A stretch of DNA of 64,000 bases from Nonomuraea jiangxiensis (GTDB lineage: Bacteria > Actinomycetota > Actinomycetes > Streptosporangiales > Streptosporangiaceae): NCBI RefSeq assembly GCF_900099965.1, contig NZ_FNDJ01000024.1, positions 62,001 through 126,000 of the forward strand, in the 5' to 3' direction. A program made the position numbers and the translations under genes. This document shows, one piece after another, positions 51,507 through 59,649 of this stretch (its first letter is position 1; every line of letters starts with the position of its first letter). Below the pieces are notes generated by a model. It worked only from the letters and a program-made list of their open reading frames with translations, ran no database searches and had not been told where the DNA came from.

Positions 51507-51710
51507 TCACCCGCCGCGCTTGCCGGCCCGGAGCCGGCGCAGGCCCACGAAGGCGAGGACAAGGCCGACGACGAGGACGACCGGCCCGATGACCGCCCAG
51601 AGGGTCACGCCGCTCATCACGCTGCCGCCGACGACGCCCAGTCCCTGAAGTGTCCACAGCAGCCCGGTCGCGCCCAGGAGGACGCCGAGCACGAGCAGAA
51701 CCCCCGCCAT
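51507..51710 (-). CDS. Small two-helix membrane protein
   Basis: 67 residues, ATG at 51710 with AGGAG five bases before. Two hydrophobic segments: AGVLLVLGVLLGATGLLWTLQGLG (about 2-26) and AVIGPVVLVVGLVLAFVGL (about 39-58), then a basic tail RRLRAGKRGG. Positive-inside rule puts the tail in the cytoplasm. Such short proteins are common in actinobacteria and of unknown function. Its start overlaps the stop of a 29-codon frame (TGATG). Confidence 0.7.
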   Translation of the reverse strand: MAGVLLVLGVLLGATGLLWTLQGLGVVGGSVMSGVTLWAVIGPVVLVVGLVLAFVGLRRLRAGKRGG

Positions 51711-51799
51711 CACCGCTCCTCACTCACGCGGACCACGGTGTTCAGGATCAGCCGGTCACGACCGCCGGCGAACAGGGTCATGAGTTTTGCAGGTGGCAT
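51710..51799 (-). CDS. Small ORF translationally coupled to the two-helix membrane protein
   Basis: 29 residues, ATG at 51799 with GGAAGGG seven bases before it. The product opens MPPAKLMTLF and ends VVRVSEER; it is weakly basic with no membrane segment. Its stop overlaps the next start as TGATG, a classical coupling arrangement. It is either a genuine small protein or a leader for the membrane-protein gene. No family is recognised. Confidence 0.45.
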   Translation of the reverse strand: MPPAKLMTLFAGGRDRLILNTVVRVSEER

Positions 51800-51898
51800 C
51801 GGTGTTCCCTTCCGGTGGTTTACCGTGCGGACCAGTCCAGCATGGCGGCGGAGTCGCTCACCGGACAATGGGGGCGTACCCACGGAGATGCGGCCAGG

Positions 51899-52687
51899 TC
51901 AGTGCACCTCCTTGCGGAGCACGCGGACCGCGCCGAGGGCCGCCGGCAGGACGACCCAGAGGAGCAGGGAGACGGTCAGCCGGGCGATGCCCGGGCCGGT
52001 CCAGCCGCCATCCCACAGGGAAGCCACGGTGACGCCCGGGTCGAGCCAGGAGGCCACGGCCTCGCCCGCGTCGCCCGCCTGGGCGACGAAGGACCACACC
52101 AGCGGCGACAGCAGATAGACCACGATGGCGGCGGGCGCGTTGAGCAGCAGCAGGCCAAGCGCGACGCCCTGGGCCAGGGAGATGGTGTTGCCGGCCGCCA
52201 GCCCCAGCAGGGCGAGCGGAGTGACGTTCCAGGTGGCCGGCGCGCCGGCGGCGGCCGTCACCGGTACGGCGACCAGCATGGCGACCAGCACGGCGAACAC
52301 CGTCGCCACCACGCCGAGGCCCAGGCACGGCATGGACTTGGCCGCCAGGACGCGCAGGCGGCGGGGTTCGAGGGTGAAGGTGGCCAGGGCCGTGCGATGG
52401 CTCCACTCGCCGGTCACCGTGAGGATGGCGATGACGGGGAGCAGGGTGTAGCCGATGCCGGCGGTGCCCATGAGGGTGCGCAGGTCCGCGTCCGCGGGGT
52501 CGGCGACGGCGCGGGCGACGATGAAGGCGGCGGTCAGGGCGGGCACGACGGCCGTGAGGATCTTGCTGCTCCGGGTGTCGAACAGCTTGCGGGTCTCGAC
52601 CAGCACCAGCCGGCGGAAGGGGACCCGCCGGGCCGGTGGCCCGCCGGGTCGGCCGAGGGTGGTGTGGTCAGGGCTGTACGCGGTCAT
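51899..52687 (-). CDS. ABC-2 type transporter permease
   Basis: 262 residues, ATG at 52687 with GGGAG upstream. After a cytoplasmic start with VPFRRLVLVETRKLFDTRSSK (the usual E-x-x-K segment of ABC-2 permeases), six hydrophobic stretches follow, e.g. ILTAVVPALTAAFIVARAV, LGVVATVFAVLVAMLVAVPVTAAA, IVVYLLSPLVWSFVA and TVSLLLWVVLPAALGAV. It pairs with the ATPase encoded just upstream (33 bp gap). Export of an antibiotic, lipid or peptide is usual for this class; the substrate is unknown. Confidence 0.9.
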   Translation of the reverse strand: MTAYSPDHTTLGRPGGPPARRVPFRRLVLVETRKLFDTRSSKILTAVVPALTAAFIVARAVADPADADLRTLMGTAGIGYTLLPVIAILTVTGEWSHRTALATFTLEPRRLRVLAAKSMPCLGLGVVATVFAVLVAMLVAVPVTAAAGAPATWNVTPLALLGLAAGNTISLAQGVALGLLLLNAPAAIVVYLLSPLVWSFVAQAGDAGEAVASWLDPGVTVASLWDGGWTGPGIARLTVSLLLWVVLPAALGAVRVLRKEVH

Positions 52688-52720
52688 GCGGGACTCCCGT
52701 TCGAGAGGTTGCAAGGGCGG

Positions 52721-53434
52721 TCAGCGGGCGCCGCGGTCCGCGGCCCCGGTCAGGTCGAGGAACGCCTGCTCCAGCCCGCGCCCCCGGCCGAGCTCGGCCG
52801 GGGTGCCCTGGGCGAGCACGCGGCCTCGCCCGATCATCACGATCCGGTCCGCGACCTGCTCCACCTCGTGCAGCAGGTGCGAGCTGAGCAGCACCGCGCA
52901 GCCCGCCTCGGCCAGGTCGCGGAGGAGGCCGCGCAGCCACTGGATGCCCTGCGGGTCGAGGCCGTTGGCGGGCTCGTCGAGGATGAGCGCCCTGGGCCGG
53001 CCGAGCAGGGCGTGGCCGATGCCGAGCCGCTGGCGCATGCCGAGCGAGTAGCCGCCGACCACGCGCCCGGCCTCGCGGCCGGTCAGCCCGACCAAGGCGA
53101 GCATCTCGTCCACGCGCGAGCGGGGCAGGCCGAGCGTCATCGCCGCGAGGGTGAGGACCTCCCTGCCGGTGCGGCCCGGGTGCTGCGCGCTCGCGTCGAG
53201 GAGCGTGCCGACCTGGGCGGCCGGGCATTCGAGCTGCTGGTACGGGCGTCCGAGCACGGTGGCCGTGCCCGAGGTGGGCCGCGAGAGACCGACCAGCACG
53301 CGCAGCGCCGTCGACTTCCCGGCGCCGTTGGGGCCGAGGAACCCGGTGACGGTCCCCGCCTCGACGGCGAAGGACACGTCGTCGAGCGCCTTCACATCCT
53401 GATACGCCTTGCTGACGTGGCTGAACTGGATCAC
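52721..53434 (-). CDS. ABC transporter ATP-binding protein
   Basis: 237 residues from the GTG at 53434; the GGGAGG abuts the start codon, so the start is the least certain point. ATPase motifs: Walker A LGPNGAGKST (about 34-43), Q-loop region, signature YSLGMRQRLGIG (S-L-G-M in place of LSGGQ), Walker B ALILDEPANGLDP, and H-loop SSHLLHEV. DRI-type exporters (drug resistance/antibiotic) have this architecture. Operon with the permease, divergent from the histidine kinase. Confidence 0.93.
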   Translation of the reverse strand: MIQFSHVSKAYQDVKALDDVSFAVEAGTVTGFLGPNGAGKSTALRVLVGLSRPTSGTATVLGRPYQQLECPAAQVGTLLDASAQHPGRTGREVLTLAAMTLGLPRSRVDEMLALVGLTGREAGRVVGGYSLGMRQRLGIGHALLGRPRALILDEPANGLDPQGIQWLRGLLRDLAEAGCAVLLSSHLLHEVEQVADRIVMIGRGRVLAQGTPAELGRGRGLEQAFLDLTGAADRGAR

Positions 53435-53596
53435 CCTCCCAGTCCATCCGAACGCCGGCCGCCGATCATCGGCCCCAGGTCTCGCACCGGCAGGCCCCGG
53501 GGCCACACCCGCGACCCCGGGGATGGACCCGGGTCGCCATGGAGGTCGACCTGAGTCGCTAAGGGCCACCCGCGAGCGTCTCCTAGGCTGTCGTTC

Positions 53597-54742
53597 GTGC
53601 ATGACGTGACCGACATCCAGCCACCGCTGGACAGGCTGGGCATCGCGCTGCGCTACCTGTTCGCCGCGACGCCGCTGCTGCTGTACGGGCTCATGCTGAC
53701 CCTGCTGGCCGGGAATGACGCCGTGCCGCGCGGGGTGCTGCTGGCGCTGCCGTTCGACATGCTGCTCGGGGTGGCCGCGCTGGTGCTGATGTGGTGGCGG
53801 CGCCGCTGGCCTCGGGTGATCGCGCTGCTCACCGGGGCGTTGACGACGGTCTCCTTCTCGGCGCTGGGCGCCGCGGTGGTCTCGTACCTGTCGCTGTGCA
53901 CGCACCGGTCGGCGCGGTGGATCGCGCTGACCGCCGTCTTCCTCTGGGGCTGCCTGACGCTGTCGGGGGCGTGGCAGGGCAGGCTCGGCTTCGTGCTGGT
54001 GTACGCCGCGATGGCCGGCGTGGCGGTCGGCACGCTGACCGTGCTCGGCCTGTACCTGCGCGAGCGGCGGGAGCTGGCCGCGGCGCGGCGGGCGGCGGAC
54101 CTGGCCGCGCAGGCGCGCCGGGTGGAGCAGGCCCAGCTGGCCGAGCGGCTGAAGATCGCGCAGGAGATGCACGACGTGCTGGCGCACCGGATCTCGCTGC
54201 TGGCGATGCTGGCCGGCGGCCTGTCCCACCGCACCGACCTGACGGCCGAGCAGAATCGCGACACCGCGCTGGCGATCCAGGAGAACGCCCATCAGTCGCT
54301 GAACGAATTGCGCGCGGTGCTGGGGTCGTTGCGCCGGGACGGGCCGCAGGCCCCGCAGCCGACGCTCGGCGAGTTGGAGGCGCTGTTCGAGGAGGTACGG
54401 GCGGCGGGCCAGCGGGTGGACGCCACCAACGCGATCGACGGGAGCGAGGGGCTGCCGGAGCGGACGGGGCGGCACGTGTACCGGATCGTCCAGGAGGCGC
54501 TGACGAACGCGCGCAAGCACGCGCCGGGCAGCCGAGTGTGCGCCGAGCTGGCGGGACGGGCGGGTGAGGGCGTGCGGATCAAGGTGTCGAACCCGGCCTC
54601 GCCTGGAGTGCGCGGGCCGGGTGCGGGACTCGGGCTGGTGGGACTGGCCGAACGTACGCGGCTGGCGGGCGGCGGCATCAGCCACGGGATACGGGACGGG
54701 CGGTTCGTCCTGGACGCCTGGCTACCCTGGGACGCCCACTGA
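53597..54742 (+). CDS. NarL-type sensor histidine kinase, orphan
   Basis: 381 residues, GTG at 53597. About five membrane helices (residues 17-155), a coiled-coil linker LRERRELAAARRAADLAAQARRVEQAQLAERLKIAQ, HisKA_3 with phospho-His in EMHDVLAHRISLLAMLAGG, and HATPase_c with YRIVQEALTNARKHAPG and GAGLGLVGLAERTRLAGG. No response regulator gene is beside it, unlike most DesK/NarL-type pairs. TAGGCT lies 7 bases before the GTG and no ribosome binding site is visible, so leaderless. Divergent from the ABC exporter, which it may control through a distant regulator. Confidence 0.9.
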   Translation: MHDVTDIQPPLDRLGIALRYLFAATPLLLYGLMLTLLAGNDAVPRGVLLALPFDMLLGVAALVLMWWRRRWPRVIALLTGALTTVSFSALGAAVVSYLSLCTHRSARWIALTAVFLWGCLTLSGAWQGRLGFVLVYAAMAGVAVGTLTVLGLYLRERRELAAARRAADLAAQARRVEQAQLAERLKIAQEMHDVLAHRISLLAMLAGGLSHRTDLTAEQNRDTALAIQENAHQSLNELRAVLGSLRRDGPQAPQPTLGELEALFEEVRAAGQRVDATNAIDGSEGLPERTGRHVYRIVQEALTNARKHAPGSRVCAELAGRAGEGVRIKVSNPASPGVRGPGAGLGLVGLAERTRLAGGGISHGIRDGRFVLDAWLPWDAH

Positions 54743-55015
54743 GAAGGCGGCCGGACGGGTCTGCCGGAGGGCTCTGACGGCCACGACGCCCAGCCAGGCC
54801 CACCCCGCCACGGGCGAGGACGACGCGGGCGGCCACCGGCACCAGCGCGAAATTGTTGTGCGGGGTCCCCGCCGACATCGTCCGGCCGGAGCCGCGGGCA
54901 TGCCCACGGGAGCGGCCGTCGGGTCCGCCTGCTGATGACGTAACATTTCGCTCTCCACCCAGTCAGCAAGACGCCGCCGGGCCACGACGGGCCCTGGCGC
55001 GTGGGGAGGCCAGCC

Positions 55016-56257
55016 TTGGACCGCACGGGAACCAACCTGCCCGCCGTCGGCGAGTACAACCAGACGGTCGTGCTCGACGCCATCCGCCGGCGTCCCGCGG
55101 GGATCACCCGGTCCGAGCTCGCCGCCCTGACCGCCCTCAGCGGGATGACGGTCACGAAGGTCTGCCGGCGCCTGATCGACGCGGGTCTCGTCGACGAGCA
55201 CGGCACACGTACGAGCGGCCCCGGCAAGCCGGCGGCGGTCGTCAAGCTGAACCCGGGCGGCGGCTTCGCGGTCGGGGTGCACATCGATCCCGCCTCGGTG
55301 ACCTACGTGCTCGTCGACCTGTCCGGCACCGTCCGGGACCACACGCGTACCGGCACGCCGAACGCTGGGGACCCGAGCGCGGTCATCGAGGAGATGGCGA
55401 ACGCGATCGAGGCGCTCATCACCGGCTCCGCCGTCGACCGGTCCCGCATCCTCGGGATCGGCATCGCCTCCCCCGGCCCGGTGAACGTCGAGGACGGCGT
55501 GCTGCTGAACCCGCCGATGATGCCCAACTGGCACCGGGTGGCCTTACGGCGCGCGCTCGCCGCGGCGACCGGCCTGCCCGTGCTGCTGGAGAAGGACACG
55601 ACGGCCGCGGTCGTCGCCGAGTTGTGGTTCGCGGGCCCCGGCAGCAGCCGCGACTTCGCGTTCATGTACTACGGCACCGGTCTCGGCACCGGCCTGTCGG
55701 TGGCGGGCGAGGTCGTACGCGGGATCAGCTCCAACGCGGGCGACGCGGGCCACCTCACCGTCGACCCGGACGGCCCGATGTGCACGTGCGGCCGGCGCGG
55801 ATGCGTGGGATACATCACCGTCCCGCGGGCTCTCGTCGAACGCGCCGTGCTCAACGGCGTGCTCTCGGCGGCCGAGGCCGGCGACCTCGATGACATGGTC
55901 GACGTGGACGCGGCGTTCAGCAGGCTGGCGGGCCTGGCCGCGACCGGGCACCCCGGGGCGGGCGCGATCCTGACCGGCGCCGCGCGTTCGCTGGCGCGGG
56001 CGATCGTCGTCATCGTGAACCTGCTCGACATCGACGAGGTCATCTTCGGCGGGCCGTTCTGGGCGCGGATCTCCCCGGCGATCCTCGCCGCGCTGCCGGA
56101 CGCGGTACGCGACGATCCCGCCCTGGTCACCCCGCACCCGGTCCGCTTCGCCCAGTCGGCGATCCCGGTGGACGTCGCCGCCGTCGGAGCCGCGACGCTC
56201 GTGCTCGACAACGCCTTCTCGCCCAGGCCATCCGCCCTGCTCCTCGCCGCGGAGTGA
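55016..56257 (+). CDS. ROK family transcriptional regulator
   Basis: 413 residues from a TTG at 55016, chosen because GGGGAGG lies at ideal spacing; the upstream GTG at 55001 would have its own start inside that site. N-terminal winged helix: NQTVVLDAIRRRPAGITRSELAALTALSGMTVTKVCRRLIDAGLVDE. ROK sugar-kinase-like body: GIASPGPVNVEDGVLLNPPMMPNW, VLLEKDTTAAVVAELWF, and the zinc motif CTCGRRGCVG (usually C-x-C-G-x-x-G-C-x-E; here Gly replaces the Glu). The gene precedes a CUT1 sugar importer, whose promoter region holds a perfect dyad, so it is the likely repressor of that operon. Confidence 0.92.
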   Translation: MDRTGTNLPAVGEYNQTVVLDAIRRRPAGITRSELAALTALSGMTVTKVCRRLIDAGLVDEHGTRTSGPGKPAAVVKLNPGGGFAVGVHIDPASVTYVLVDLSGTVRDHTRTGTPNAGDPSAVIEEMANAIEALITGSAVDRSRILGIGIASPGPVNVEDGVLLNPPMMPNWHRVALRRALAAATGLPVLLEKDTTAAVVAELWFAGPGSSRDFAFMYYGTGLGTGLSVAGEVVRGISSNAGDAGHLTVDPDGPMCTCGRRGCVGYITVPRALVERAVLNGVLSAAEAGDLDDMVDVDAAFSRLAGLAATGHPGAGAILTGAARSLARAIVVIVNLLDIDEVIFGGPFWARISPAILAALPDAVRDDPALVTPHPVRFAQSAIPVDVAAVGAATLVLDNAFSPRPSALLLAAE

Positions 56258-56259
56258 CC

Positions 56260-56279
56260 GACTTTGTCCTCACAAAGTC
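56260..56279. promoter_or_regulatory. Perfect 8-4-8 dyad before the sugar-importer operon
   Basis: GACTTTGT-CCTC-ACAAAGTC, three bases after the ROK stop codon. AT-rich half-sites of this kind bind ROK repressors. It could equally act as a terminator for the ROK gene; the lack of a T-tract and the AT-rich arms favour an operator. Confidence 0.65.
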
Positions 56280-56439
56280 TTGCGGGCAATTTGAAAACAT
56301 GATTTGCTAACCCGCCATGGCGCTCGGCGCTTGAACCGACACCGGCGCGCCTGTCCGTTCCGACCAGAAGGCCTCCGGAGACCCCCGCCTGAGGTGTCGA
56401 CGCCGGCCTGTCTAGCGCCGTTGCTAGCCAGAAGGAAAC

Positions 56440-57780
56440 ATGAGCAACACAGTCATGCGCATCCGCCTCGCGGGTGCCGTCGTCGCCGGGGCAGTGAGTG
56501 TCGCCCTCCTCGCCGCCTGCTCGTCGCCCGCTCCCTCGGGTGAGGCGTCCGCGGCCTCCTGCCAGCCCGCGCAGGGCAAGGTCACCCTCCAGTACTGGAA
56601 CACCGTTCCGGGCATGGACCAGGTCGTCGCCCTGTGGAACAAGAAGAACCCGAACATCCAGGTCGAGACCAAGAACATCGCCAACGACCAGTACGGCACC
56701 CTCGGCAACGCCCTCAAAGCGGGCAAGGCCCCGGAGCTCGCCCAGATCGGTTACGACCAGCTCCCCAGCATGCGCACCCAGGACGCCTTCGTGGACGTCT
56801 CGGCCTGCGCGGACGCCGTCGCGGCCAAGTCGAAGTTCGTGCCGTGGACCTGGTCGCAGACCAGCTTCGGCGACACCGGCGTGTTCGCCTTCCCGCAGGA
56901 CACCGGCCCGATGGCCCTCTTCGTCCGCAAGGACCTCTTCGAGAAGCACAAGATCGAGATCCCGAAGACCTGGGACGAGTACGCGGCGGACGCGCAGAAG
57001 CTGCGCGACGCGGACCCCGACCTCAGCATCACCTTCTTCGACCCCAACAACGCCGAGTTCTTCAACGGGCTCCTCTGGCAGAACAACGCCAGAATGTACG
57101 GCTACTCGGGCGACAAGTGGCAGGTCACGGTCGATTCCGAGCAGAGCAGGCAGGTCGCCGACTACTGGCAGAAGCTGATCGACGCCAAGCTCGTCCGCAC
57201 CGACCTCGCCCACGCCACGCCCCCGATGTACGCCGCGTACGAGAAGAACCAGGTCGCCACCTACATCGGCGCCGCCTGGGGCTACAGCATGCTGCGCGAC
57301 AACCTGCCCGACCAGGCGGGAAAGTGGACGATCGTCCCGCTGCCCACCTGGGGCACGAGCGCCGCGTCCGGCGACTGGGGCGGATCCACCGTCGCGTTCA
57401 TGAAGGGCAACCCGCACCTGTACGAGTCGGTCAAGTTCAACACCTGGCTGAACACCGACCCGGAGGCCCTCGCCCTGGAGAACAAGCTGGGCGGCCTCTA
57501 CCCGGCGGCCACCGCCGGTCTGGCGCTGCCCGCGCTCTCGGAGGGCGTCCCGTACTACGGCAACGAGAAGATCTTCGACGTCTTCGCCGAGTCGTCGAAG
57601 AACATCGACACCAGCTTCGCCTGGGGCCCGACCCAGAAGACGGTGAACCTGGCGCTGCAGGACGCGATGGCCAAGGCGGTGTCCGGCAGCGGCAAGCTCA
57701 CCGACGCCATCTCGGCCGCCCAGGCGGCCGCGCTGAAGTCGATGCAGGATCAGGCGATCCCGGCCGCAGCGGGCAACTGA
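56440..57780 (+). CDS. Extracellular sugar-binding lipoprotein (ABC importer)
   Basis: 446 residues, ATG at 56440 with AGAAGGAA upstream. Lipoprotein signal with lipobox LLAACSS, Cys27 being lipidated. The solute-binding-protein-1 pattern is clear: KVTLQYWNTVPGMDQVVALWNKKNPNIQVETKNI, then GKAPELAQIGYDQLPSM, QDTGPMALFVRKDLFEKHKIEIPKTWDEYAADAQKL and PLPTWGTSAASGDWGGSTVAFMKGNPHLYESVKFNTWLNTD. Aromatic-rich, as in oligosaccharide binders. First gene of the importer operon, 8 bp before the first permease. The substrate is a sugar or sugar oligomer (inference). Confidence 0.93.
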   Translation: MSNTVMRIRLAGAVVAGAVSVALLAACSSPAPSGEASAASCQPAQGKVTLQYWNTVPGMDQVVALWNKKNPNIQVETKNIANDQYGTLGNALKAGKAPELAQIGYDQLPSMRTQDAFVDVSACADAVAAKSKFVPWTWSQTSFGDTGVFAFPQDTGPMALFVRKDLFEKHKIEIPKTWDEYAADAQKLRDADPDLSITFFDPNNAEFFNGLLWQNNARMYGYSGDKWQVTVDSEQSRQVADYWQKLIDAKLVRTDLAHATPPMYAAYEKNQVATYIGAAWGYSMLRDNLPDQAGKWTIVPLPTWGTSAASGDWGGSTVAFMKGNPHLYESVKFNTWLNTDPEALALENKLGGLYPAATAGLALPALSEGVPYYGNEKIFDVFAESSKNIDTSFAWGPTQKTVNLALQDAMAKAVSGSGKLTDAISAAQAAALKSMQDQAIPAAAGN

Positions 57781-57787
57781 CCCCGGC

Positions 57788-58735
57788 ATGGCCGACATCG
57801 CAACGCGCGGGACCCGCGTGGTGGCAGAGTCCGGGGACCGCCGCCGTCTCAGTGACGGCGGTCCCCGGGCGGGCATCGTCCTCGCGTTCCTGACCCCGTT
57901 CTTCCTCCCGTTCGTGCTGTTCTACCTGGTGCCGATCGCCTACGCGATCTGGCAGAGCTTCCTGGTCGTGCGCCGCACCGGAGGCCAGTACGGCACGTCG
58001 TACACGACCTTCGGCGGGTTCGAGCAGTATGCGGAGGTGTTCCAGAACGGCGAGTTCTGGGCGAGCATCGGGCGCATCGCACTGTTCGGCATCGTGCAGG
58101 TGCCCGTCATGCTGGTGGTCGCGCTGATCATGGCGCTGCTGCTCGACACTCCGCTGCTGAAGCTCAAGTCGTTCTTCCGCGTCGCGGCGTTCATGCCGTA
58201 CGCCGTGCCCGGCGTGATCGCCGCGATCATGTGGTCGTTCCTCTACTCGCCACAGCTCAGCCCCGTCGTCGACCTGCTGAAGGGCCTCGGCCTGGAGCCG
58301 GACTTCCTCGGCCCGGGCGCCGTGCTGTGGTCGGCGGCGAACGTCTCCACCTGGCTCTGGACCGGCTACAACATGCTGATCATGTTCTCGGCGCTGCAGG
58401 CGATCCCGGGGGAGCTCTACGAGGCGGCCAAGCTCGACGGCGCGAGCAACTGGGCGATCGCGTGGCGGATCAAGGTCCCGATCATCGCCCCGTCGATCAT
58501 CCTCACCACGGTCTTCTCGATCATCGGCACGCTGCAGCTCTACGCCGAGCCGGCCGTGCTCCGCCAGATCTCCTCGAACATCTCGAGCACGTACACGCCG
58601 AACATGCTCGCGTACGCGGTGGCCTCGGGGAACAACTACCAGCAGGCAGCGGCGATCTCCGTGGTCATCGCGGTCATCACCTTCGTCTTGAGCTTCGGGT
58701 TCATGCGACTGACCTCGAAGAGGGCCGGACTGTGA
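57788..58735 (+). CDS. Sugar ABC transporter permease (MalF/UgpA type)
   Basis: 315 residues, six to seven membrane helices, beginning GIVLAFLTPFFLPFVLFYLVPIAYAIWQSF. The cytoplasmic EAA loop that contacts the ATPase is present as YEAAKLDGASNWAIAWRIKVPIIAPS. It ends overlapping the next permease start (GTGA). Member of the CUT1 family. Confidence 0.94.
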   Translation: MADIATRGTRVVAESGDRRRLSDGGPRAGIVLAFLTPFFLPFVLFYLVPIAYAIWQSFLVVRRTGGQYGTSYTTFGGFEQYAEVFQNGEFWASIGRIALFGIVQVPVMLVVALIMALLLDTPLLKLKSFFRVAAFMPYAVPGVIAAIMWSFLYSPQLSPVVDLLKGLGLEPDFLGPGAVLWSAANVSTWLWTGYNMLIMFSALQAIPGELYEAAKLDGASNWAIAWRIKVPIIAPSIILTTVFSIIGTLQLYAEPAVLRQISSNISSTYTPNMLAYAVASGNNYQQAAAISVVIAVITFVLSFGFMRLTSKRAGL

Positions 58736-59589
58736 GCAACCAGAACCCGATCCGCGAAAGCCGCGTCAGCCGTACGGCCGCCATGGCGCTGATGTTCCTG
58801 CTGGCGATCTATTTCCTGCTGCCGATCTACTTCCTGATCGTCGCGGCGACGAAGCCGCAGGGCGACCTCGCCTCCACCTTCGGCCTGGCCTTCTCGCACT
58901 TCGACCTGTTCCAGAACCTGAGCACCCTGTTCGGCCGCAGCGACGGCATCTACGGGCGGTGGGCGCTGAACAGCGTGATCTACGCGGTGCTGGGGGCGGC
59001 CGTGGGCACCCTGATCTCCGCGCTGTGCGGCTACGCGCTGGCCAAGTTCCGCTTCCGGGGCAGGGAGTTCCTGTTCTCCGTCATCCTCGGCGGCGTCCTC
59101 GTTCCCACCACCGCGCTCGCGCTGCCGCTGTTCCTGCTGTTCTCCGCGACCGGGATCGTCAACACCTATCTGGCGGTGTTCCTGCCGAGCATCGTCAGCC
59201 CGTTCGGCGTCTACCTCGCCCGCATCTTCACCTCCGCCGCCGTCCCCGACGAGCTCATCGAGGCGGCGCGACTGGACGGCGCCGGCGAGTTCCGTACGTT
59301 CTTCTCCGTGGCGTTCAAGTTGCTGACGCCGTCGCTGGTGACCATCTTCCTGTTCCAGTTCGTCGGCATCTGGAATAACTTCTTCCTGCCCATGGTGATG
59401 CTGCAGGAGGAGTCGCTCTTCCCGATCACGCTCGGGCTTTATGGGTGGAACGGCCAGACCGCCCGGGTCTCGCTCCTCCAGGAGTCCGTGATCACCGGCT
59501 CGCTGGTCTCGATCGTGCCGGTGATCATTCTGTTCATCCTGCTCCAGCGGTTCTGGCGCTCCGGCCTCGCCGCCGGCTCCCTCAAGTAG
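58732..59589 (+). CDS. Sugar ABC transporter permease (MalG/UgpE type)
   Basis: 285 residues from a GTG at 58732 overlapping the previous stop. Six helices: MALMFLLAIYFLLPIYFLIVAATKP, and the EAA loop ELIEAARLDGAGEFRTFFSVAFKLLTPSL. No ATP-binding gene follows, so the complex probably uses a shared multi-sugar ATPase (MsiK-like) encoded elsewhere, as is usual for CUT1 importers of actinomycetes. Confidence 0.94.
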   Translation: MSNQNPIRESRVSRTAAMALMFLLAIYFLLPIYFLIVAATKPQGDLASTFGLAFSHFDLFQNLSTLFGRSDGIYGRWALNSVIYAVLGAAVGTLISALCGYALAKFRFRGREFLFSVILGGVLVPTTALALPLFLLFSATGIVNTYLAVFLPSIVSPFGVYLARIFTSAAVPDELIEAARLDGAGEFRTFFSVAFKLLTPSLVTIFLFQFVGIWNNFFLPMVMLQEESLFPITLGLYGWNGQTARVSLLQESVITGSLVSIVPVIILFILLQRFWRSGLAAGSLK

Positions 59590-59649
59590 CCGAGAGTGGC
59601 CGACCGGAATTGCTGTGGTGGCTGAGGCACGGAGGTTAGGGTCTTTGTC

